A stretch of 64,000 bases of DNA from Paracidovorax wautersii (lineage in GTDB: Bacteria > Pseudomonadota > Gammaproteobacteria > Burkholderiales > Burkholderiaceae_C): positions 3,122,001-3,186,000 of the forward strand of contig NZ_JAVIZX010000001.1 in assembly GCF_031453675.1 (NCBI RefSeq), given 5' to 3'. This document shows, piece by piece, positions 59,258 through 64,000 of the stretch. Both the position numbers and the translations under genes were made by a program. How positions within the stretch are numbered: position 1 is the first letter of the stretch; the number at the start of each line of letters is the position of its first letter. The notes beneath the pieces are model-generated. The model ran no database searches, was not told the origin of the DNA, and saw only the letters and a program-made list of their open reading frames with translations.

Positions 59258-60043
59258 ATGCGTTCGACAGATGACATGCAACCCCCCGCGGCTGCGCGGC
59301 CTGCAGCGGCGCGCCTGGATGCGGTGGACGCCCTACGCGGCGTGGCCATGGTGTGGATGACGGTGTTTCACTTCTGCTTCGATCTCAGCCACTTCGGGTA
59401 CTGGCCCCAGGAGTTCCGCGCGGATCCGTTCTGGACCGTGCAGCGCACGATGATCGTGAGCCTGTTTCTGCTGTGTGCCGGCTTCGGGCAGGCCATTGCG
59501 TGGCAACAGGGCGTGGCATGGCCGCGCTTCTGGCGCCGCTGGGGGCAGATCGTGGCGTGCGCGCTGCTGGTCACGCTCGGATCTGCCTGGATGTTTCCCC
59601 GCAGCTTCATCTACTTCGGGGTGCTGCACGGCATGGCCGCGATGCTGCTGATCACCCGCCTGACGTCCGGAGCGGGTCCGTGGCTATGGCCGATGGGCCT
59701 GCTGGCCCTGGCGGCGCCCTGGGCCGCACAATGGCTGCTGGCCGGACCGTGGCATGCCTGGGCTTCCGTCTTCGACAGCCGCGCACTCAACTGGCTCGGG
59801 CTGGTGTCCCGCAAGCCCTTCACCGAGGACTATGTGCCGCTTTTCCCCTGGCTGGGCGTGATTTGGTGGGGCATGGCGGCGGGGCAGTGGATACTGGGCC
59901 TGCGGCCTGCTGTGCTCGCCGCGCCCCTGTCTGCACCGGGCCGCGCGCTGGCATGGCTGGGCCGCTGGAGCCTCAGCTACTACATGCTGCACCAGCCGGT
60001 GATGATCGGCGGTCTGATGGCTGTGGGGTGGTGGCTGGGCTGA
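59258..60043 (+). CDS. DUF1624 heparan-alpha-glucosaminide N-acetyltransferase-like membrane protein
   Basis: 261 residues with six to seven helices. The family opening RLDAVDALRGVAMVWMTVFH, CFDLSHFGYW and the central YFGVLHGMAAMLLITRL fit DUF1624. The C-terminal LGRWSLSYYMLHQPVMIGGL is shared with acyltransferase-3-like proteins. Bacterial relatives are thought to move acyl groups across the inner membrane; the acceptor is unknown. Starts are 59258 or 59276 (MQPPAAA). Confidence 0.88.
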   Translation: MRSTDDMQPPAAARPAAARLDAVDALRGVAMVWMTVFHFCFDLSHFGYWPQEFRADPFWTVQRTMIVSLFLLCAGFGQAIAWQQGVAWPRFWRRWGQIVACALLVTLGSAWMFPRSFIYFGVLHGMAAMLLITRLTSGAGPWLWPMGLLALAAPWAAQWLLAGPWHAWASVFDSRALNWLGLVSRKPFTEDYVPLFPWLGVIWWGMAAGQWILGLRPAVLAAPLSAPGRALAWLGRWSLSYYMLHQPVMIGGLMAVGWWLG

Positions 60044-60142
60044 GCGCCTGGGTTGCGCGGCAAGCGGGTAGGCCACACGCCAGCGGGCCGGCGCACGGCG
60101 GCACCCGTTAGTGGTTCCTCTACCGTCCCGCGAGCGGCAAAT

Positions 60143-60169
60143 AAAAAAGCGGCCCACGGGCCGCTTTTT
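60143..60169. terminator. Bidirectional intrinsic terminator
   Basis: AAAAAAGCGGCCC-AC-GGGCCGCTTTTT, a GC stem of seven pairs flanked by A- and T-runs, so it can stop transcripts from both sides. It lies between the converging DUF1624 gene and ppiC. Confidence 0.88.
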
Positions 60170-60196
60170 CTAAACAGGTCATTCGACCTAGCCGGA

Positions 60197-60982
60197 TCAC
60201 TCGACCTTGGCCTTGGTGCGCAGGTCTTCCTGGAACTTGGCCAGCTTCTGCTGCTGCAGTTGCTGGGCGATCTGCGGCTTCACTTCTTCCAGCTTGGGCA
60301 GCTGCGCTTCGCGCACGTCGTCCAGGCGGATGACATGCCAGCCGAACTGGCTCTTCACGGGGGTTTGCGTGGTCTTGCCCTTTTCGAGCTTCACCAGTGC
60401 TTCGGTGAACTCGGGGACGTAGCTGTTGGGGCTGGCCCAGTCCAGATCGCCACCGCGTGCGCCGGATCCGGGATCCTTGGACTGCTTCTTGGCGATGTCG
60501 GCGAACTTGGCGCCCTTCTTCAGGGAGGCGATGATGGCCTTGGCCTCGTCTTCCTTCTCGACCAGGATGTGGCTGGCCTTGTATTCCTTGCCGGAATTGG
60601 CCGCGGCGAACTTGTCGTACTCGGCCTGGATTTCAGCGTCAGTGACCGGGTTGTTCTTCTGGTAGTCCACGAACAACTCGCGGATCAGGATGGTCTGGCG
60701 GGCCAGTTCCATCTGGGCCTTGTAGTCGGCGGATCCTTCGAGGCCGCGCTTTTGCGCTTCCTGCATGAAGATCTCACGGGCGATCACTTCCTCTTTGATC
60801 TGGCCTTCGACTTCAGGGGTCACCGGGCGGCCGGAACGTTCCACTTGCTGCTTCAAGGCATCTGCGCGTTCCTTGGGAACGGCCTTGCCGTTGACGATGG
60901 CGATGTTCTGCGCAGACACGGGCAGCACTACGGTGCCCAGCATGGCAGCGGCCACCAGGCCGGACAAGAGCTTTTTCTTCAT
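60197..60982 (-). CDS. Periplasmic parvulin-type peptidyl-prolyl isomerase
   Basis: 261 residues from the ATG at 60980-60982. The signal MKKKLLSGLVAAAMLGTVVL is cleaved near VSAQ-NIA. A SurA-N-like helical part (EGQIKEEVIAREIFMQEAQK) precedes the PpiC domain: YKASHILVEKEDEAKAIIAS, GGDLDWASPNSYVPEFTEAL and FGWHVIRLDDVR. It folds exported proteins. It is downstream of bolA on the same strand, after 67 bases. Confidence 0.93.
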   Translation of the reverse strand: MKKKLLSGLVAAAMLGTVVLPVSAQNIAIVNGKAVPKERADALKQQVERSGRPVTPEVEGQIKEEVIAREIFMQEAQKRGLEGSADYKAQMELARQTILIRELFVDYQKNNPVTDAEIQAEYDKFAAANSGKEYKASHILVEKEDEAKAIIASLKKGAKFADIAKKQSKDPGSGARGGDLDWASPNSYVPEFTEALVKLEKGKTTQTPVKSQFGWHVIRLDDVREAQLPKLEEVKPQIAQQLQQQKLAKFQEDLRTKAKVE

Positions 60983-61049
60983 TGGAAATCCACAAAAAGG
61001 AAATTGATAGCAACCAACCTTGGCTGCAAGCCCGTCAGCTGAGGGCGAA

Positions 61050-61319
61050 TCAGAGAACTTCAATGGCGATGGCGTGGGCGCCCTGGTCAATGAAAACCTG
61101 CAGCGCATCATACACAAGGCGATGCTGGGCCACGCGGGCCTTGCCGGTAAACAAAGGTGACGAGATCCGCACCCGGAAATGGGTACCGAAGCCCGTGCCA
61201 TTGGCCCCGGCATGGCCTGCGTGGGCGGCGCTTTCGTCGATGACTTCCAGATGCGTGGGAGCCAGCCGCCCGGCCAGCCGGGCATGCATGGCCTCGGCGG
61301 TGATGGGCTGTCCGCTCAT
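61050..61319 (-). CDS. BolA family protein
   Basis: 89 residues. [36 protein letters not shown], then [20 protein letters not shown] and [20 protein letters not shown] show the BolA fold with the conserved FxGKxxxxQHRLVYxAL motif. BolA proteins bind glutaredoxins with Fe-S clusters or DNA. The ATG overlaps the yciB stop by 4 bases, the conserved yciB-bolA-ppiC order of betaproteobacteria. Confidence 0.94.
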   Translation of the reverse strand: MSGQPITAEAMHARLAGRLAPTHLEVIDESAAHAGHAGANGTGFGTHFRVRISSPLFTGKARVAQHRLVYDALQVFIDQGAHAIAIEVL

Positions 61320-61876
61320 GGCTGCACGTCCGTGGGTTGCTTGTCTTCCTCCTCCTTGAGGTAGCGGCTCAGGTACAGGGCCTGCGCCACGACGAAGACG
61401 AGCATGAAGCCGAGGCCGCCGAACAGCTTGAAGTTGACCCAGGTATCGGTGTCGAAGGTGTAGGCCACCCACAGGTTGACCACGCCCATGATTGCGAAGA
61501 AGCCGGCCCAGCTCCAGTTCAGGGTGCGCCAGGCGTTGTCGGGCAGCGTCATCTGCGCCCCCATCAGCGAGCGGATGAGGTTCTTGCGGAACACCAGCTG
61601 CGCGATCAGCAGGGCGCCCCCCATCAGCCAGTACAGCACCGTGGGCTTCCACTTGATGAAGGTCTCGCTGTGGGCCAGCAACGTGGCGCCGCCGAAGACC
61701 ACGATCACCCCCAGGCTGACCCACTGCATGGGCTCGACCTTGCCGTGGCGCACACGCAGGTAGGCGATCTGCAGCACGGTGGCGACGATGGCCACTGCGG
61801 TGGCGGTATAGATGCCCCAGACCTTGAACGCGGCGAAGAACAGGATGATGGGGAAGAAGTCGATCAGCAGTTTCAT
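61316..61876 (-). CDS. yciB: Inner-membrane septation protein A
   Basis: 186 residues with five to six helices. The N-terminus [20 protein letters not shown] is diagnostic, as are [40 protein letters not shown] and [20 protein letters not shown]. YciB/IspZ is linked to septation and envelope integrity. I start at the ATG 61874-61876; the longer frame is not conserved. The stop overlaps bolA. Confidence 0.95.
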   Translation of the reverse strand: MKLLIDFFPIILFFAAFKVWGIYTATAVAIVATVLQIAYLRVRHGKVEPMQWVSLGVIVVFGGATLLAHSETFIKWKPTVLYWLMGGALLIAQLVFRKNLIRSLMGAQMTLPDNAWRTLNWSWAGFFAIMGVVNLWVAYTFDTDTWVNFKLFGGLGFMLVFVVAQALYLSRYLKEEEDKQPTDVQP

Positions 61877-61911
61877 GGACGGTGCAGGGCGCGAAAGGCT
61901 CCAGGGGACGG

Positions 61912-62325
61912 TCAGGGCGCCTCGGACTCGAAGTCGAGCGAGGCGGAATTCATACAGTAACGCAGCCCGGTCGGGGCCGGGCCGTCTTCGAAGACGTGGC
62001 CCAGGTGGGCTCCGCATTGTGCACAAACGGTTTCTGTGCGGACCATGCCGTGGCTGCGGTCCACGATCTCCTTAATGGCGCCGGGAACAGCCTGCGAGAA
62101 GCTGGGCCAGCCGCAGCCGGCGTCGAACTTGGTGTCGGAATCGAACAGCTTGGCGCCGCAGCACACGCAGTGGTAGCTGCCGTCGGCCCAATGCGCCTCG
62201 TACTTACCGGTGAAAGGGCGTTCGGTGGCGGCGTGGCGCGTCACCTTCCAGGCGGCGGGCTCGGCGCCCTTTTCCTGGAGCAGGGCTTGCCATTCTGCGT
62301 CGGTCTTCTGGACGGGAAAGGTCAT
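61912..62325 (-). CDS. msrB: Peptide-methionine (R)-S-oxide reductase
   Basis: 137 residues; repairs oxidised methionine. Zinc-binding CxxC pairs are [10 protein letters not shown] and [20 protein letters not shown]. The catalytic Cys is in [12 protein letters not shown], with [14 protein letters not shown] also conserved. The start overlaps the selO stop by 4 bases and yciB follows 35 bases later, so it is in one transcript with selO and yciB-bolA-ppiC. Confidence 0.96.
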   Translation of the reverse strand: MTFPVQKTDAEWQALLQEKGAEPAAWKVTRHAATERPFTGKYEAHWADGSYHCVCCGAKLFDSDTKFDAGCGWPSFSQAVPGAIKEIVDRSHGMVRTETVCAQCGAHLGHVFEDGPAPTGLRYCMNSASLDFESEAP

Positions 62326-63806
62326 GATGAACAGCTGATTTCGATGGTGGACGCCCAGTCGGGCGGAAAGCCGGACCAGTGGGCATCCTGGTCCGCATGT
62401 TCGTCAAATGGGTGGGCGAGCAGCGTTTGCAAGGTGGCGAACACCGAGAAGTCACCCGACCGGGCCGCGCGGATGGCCTGTTCGCCCAGGTGGTTGCGGA
62501 GCACGAACTTGGGATTGGTTTTCAGCATCAAATCGGCCGCCAGCCCTTGATCCGATTGCGCAAGCTGCTCCTGATAGGTGAGCAACCAGCCATCCCAGCC
62601 GGGGCGGTTCACGAACAGATCGCGCACGGTTTCGTAGTCGCCGGTGGCGACCGCGTGCGACAGGCGGCGCCAGAAGATGGGGTAATCCACACCATCGCCC
62701 GCCAGCAGCTGCAGCAGGGCATCAACCAGGGCCGCATCGCCGTCACCCGACTGCCGCAGGCCCAGCTTGTCGCGCATGCGCTGCAGGAACTGCGCGGGGA
62801 ACACGCTGCGGTAGGACTCCAGCGCGGCCTGGGCGATCTCGGTGTCGCCGATAAGCGGCATCAGCGCCTGGCCGAGGCAGAACAGGTTCCAGTAGGCGAC
62901 GTTGGGCTGGCGGTTGAAGGCATAGCGGCCCTGGGTGTCGCTGTGGTTGCAGACATGCCCCGGCACGAACCCGTCGAGGAACTGGAAGGGGCCGTAGTCG
63001 ATGGTCAGGCCCAGGATGCTCATGTTGTCCGTGTTCATCACACCGTGGCAGAAGCCGATGGCCTGCCACTGCGCCAGCAACGCAGCGGTGCGCTCGCTCA
63101 CGGCCTGCAGCAGAGCAGCGTAAGGGTTGCGGCCGAGCGCCGCCGTGGTGCGGCAGTCCGGGTAGTAGCGGTCGATCACGTAGTCGGCCAGCTGGCGCAG
63201 TTCCGCCTCCTGGCCGCGCGCGGCGAAGTGCTCGAAATGGCCGAAGCGGATGAAGCTGGGCGCCAGCCGCGTCACCACGGCGGCGGTTTCGGCCTCTTCG
63301 CGGTACACCGGGGCGGTCGAGCCGGTGATGCACAGGGCCCGCGTGGTGGGGATGTCCAGCGCGTGCATGGCCTCGCTGCACAGGAACTCGCGGATGCTGG
63401 AGCGCAAGACGGCGCGGCCGTCGCCCATGCGCGAGTAGGGCGTGCGGCCGGCGCCCTTGAGCTGCACCTCGATGCCGCTATCGGTTTCGCCCAGCAGGAT
63501 GGCGCGCCCGTCGCCGAGCTGGCCGGCCCACACGCCGAACTGGTGGCCGCTGTAGACGCTGGCCAGCGGGCGCGCGTCCGCCGGCATCGCGTTGCCGGTG
63601 AAGACCTGTAGGGCGGTGTCGGAAGCCAGCCATTCCCGGTCCACACCCAGCCACTCGGCAGCGCTGGCGCTGCTGCCGACCCAATGCGGCGCTGGCAGGG
63701 GCGTGGGTACCAGCTCGGTGAAGAAGGCCGGACCCAGCGCGGCAAAGCCGTTGTGCCAGGCCAGGCCGGAGCGCGGCGATGCGGCAGGCGTCGGGGTAGA
63801 AGACAT
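62322..63806 (-). CDS. selO: Protein adenylyltransferase SelO (YdiU)
   Basis: 494 residues from the ATG at 63804-63806. SelO is a pseudokinase-fold AMPylase that modifies proteins under oxidative stress. Motifs include [74 protein letters not shown] and [24 protein letters not shown]. It ends in CSS, with Cys at the position where eukaryotic SelO has selenocysteine. It is translationally coupled to msrB, both tied to redox damage. Confidence 0.95.
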   Translation of the reverse strand: MSSTPTPAASPRSGLAWHNGFAALGPAFFTELVPTPLPAPHWVGSSASAAEWLGVDREWLASDTALQVFTGNAMPADARPLASVYSGHQFGVWAGQLGDGRAILLGETDSGIEVQLKGAGRTPYSRMGDGRAVLRSSIREFLCSEAMHALDIPTTRALCITGSTAPVYREEAETAAVVTRLAPSFIRFGHFEHFAARGQEAELRQLADYVIDRYYPDCRTTAALGRNPYAALLQAVSERTAALLAQWQAIGFCHGVMNTDNMSILGLTIDYGPFQFLDGFVPGHVCNHSDTQGRYAFNRQPNVAYWNLFCLGQALMPLIGDTEIAQAALESYRSVFPAQFLQRMRDKLGLRQSGDGDAALVDALLQLLAGDGVDYPIFWRRLSHAVATGDYETVRDLFVNRPGWDGWLLTYQEQLAQSDQGLAADLMLKTNPKFVLRNHLGEQAIRAARSGDFSVFATLQTLLAHPFDEHADQDAHWSGFPPDWASTIEISCSS

Positions 63807-64000
63807 CGGACGATTGTCCTGCACGGGCGGATGCCCCGTCGGGGGCAGGGCCTTGCGTCCTAGGGCGATCACCTGGTGCGGGGCGGCGGAGGGCAACGGC
63901 CAGGCGTGTCGTGCCCGTGACATGCGCCGCGCGCGTCGGCTTCGCTGCTGCTGCGGGGTGTGCCGGCGCCCGGTTAGGATGAGAATTCCGCCGCACACAA
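63807..64000. other. Upstream region of selO at window edge
   Basis: 194 bases up to the right edge. The selO frame stays open to the edge but lacks family similarity there. No other gene, tRNA or clear promoter is visible. Confidence 0.4.

Overview
This window looks like chromosomal DNA from a comamonad of the Burkholderiales, most like Acidovorax/Paracidovorax. I infer this from the very high G+C, the strong third-position G/C bias, the conserved betaproteobacterial gene neighbourhoods (trxA-rho, dnaX-ybaB-recR, mltD-gloB-methyltransferase-rnhA, bolA-yciB-msrB) and short dispersed repeats with an AGCTGCTTGCGC/GCGCTTGC/AGCTATT core that I associate with Comamonadaceae. The species cannot be fixed from the sequence alone. 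I see no rRNA operon, CRISPR array, insertion sequence or prophage.

Layout. 1-9.6 kb: rho (cut by the left edge) and trxA on the minus strand, then divergently an AddB-like nuclease, an AddA-like helicase-nuclease and a flavoprotein. 9.7-17.7 kb: a secreted hypothetical protein, the 4.5S/SRP RNA gene (ffs), a chemoreceptor, dnaX with an A9 slippery run, ybaB, recR, a MAPEG protein and an orphan transporter-type binding protein. 17.8-22.3 kb: a DUF3096 mini-protein, mltD, gloB, a methyltransferase, rnhA and a thioredoxin-like protein. 22.4-26.1 kb: a tightly overlapping molybdopterin operon, moaA-mobA-GNAT-moeA. 26.2-31.6 kb: a Fur-box region, Mn-type superoxide dismutase, a ZIP transporter, a PilJ-domain protein, a large palindromic repeat, a cysteine-free IscR-like regulator and a lipoprotein.

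31.2-40.1 kb holds a complete kdp potassium system on the minus strand (a 35-codon ORF, kdpF, A, B, C, D, E). A KdpE-box-like site lies upstream. kdpD carries a +1 frameshift in a run of six G (six C on the plus strand). 40.5-53.1 kb is a long plus-strand histidine-utilisation locus: an ABC transporter, hutC, hutH, hutU, hutD, hutI, a GlcD-type FAD oxidoreductase, hutF and hutG. It encodes the HutF/HutG route from histidine to glutamate, ammonia and formate. Three near-identical palindromes mark probable HutC operators.

53.2-64 kb: a small hypothetical protein, psd, an HPP-CBS membrane protein, a second-type infA, tRNA-Pro(UGG), then a 2-3 kb accessory islet with two tandem paralogous mini-proteins, an orphan PoNi-type immunity protein and a small membrane protein. 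A DUF1624 acetyltransferase-like protein follows, then a minus-strand block of selO, msrB, yciB, bolA and ppiC. The most interesting leads are the kdpD frameshift, the 35-codon ORF coupled to kdpF, the dnaX slippery run with stops in both shifted frames, the GlcD-type enzyme inside the hut operon and the orphan PoNi islet beside tRNA-Pro.
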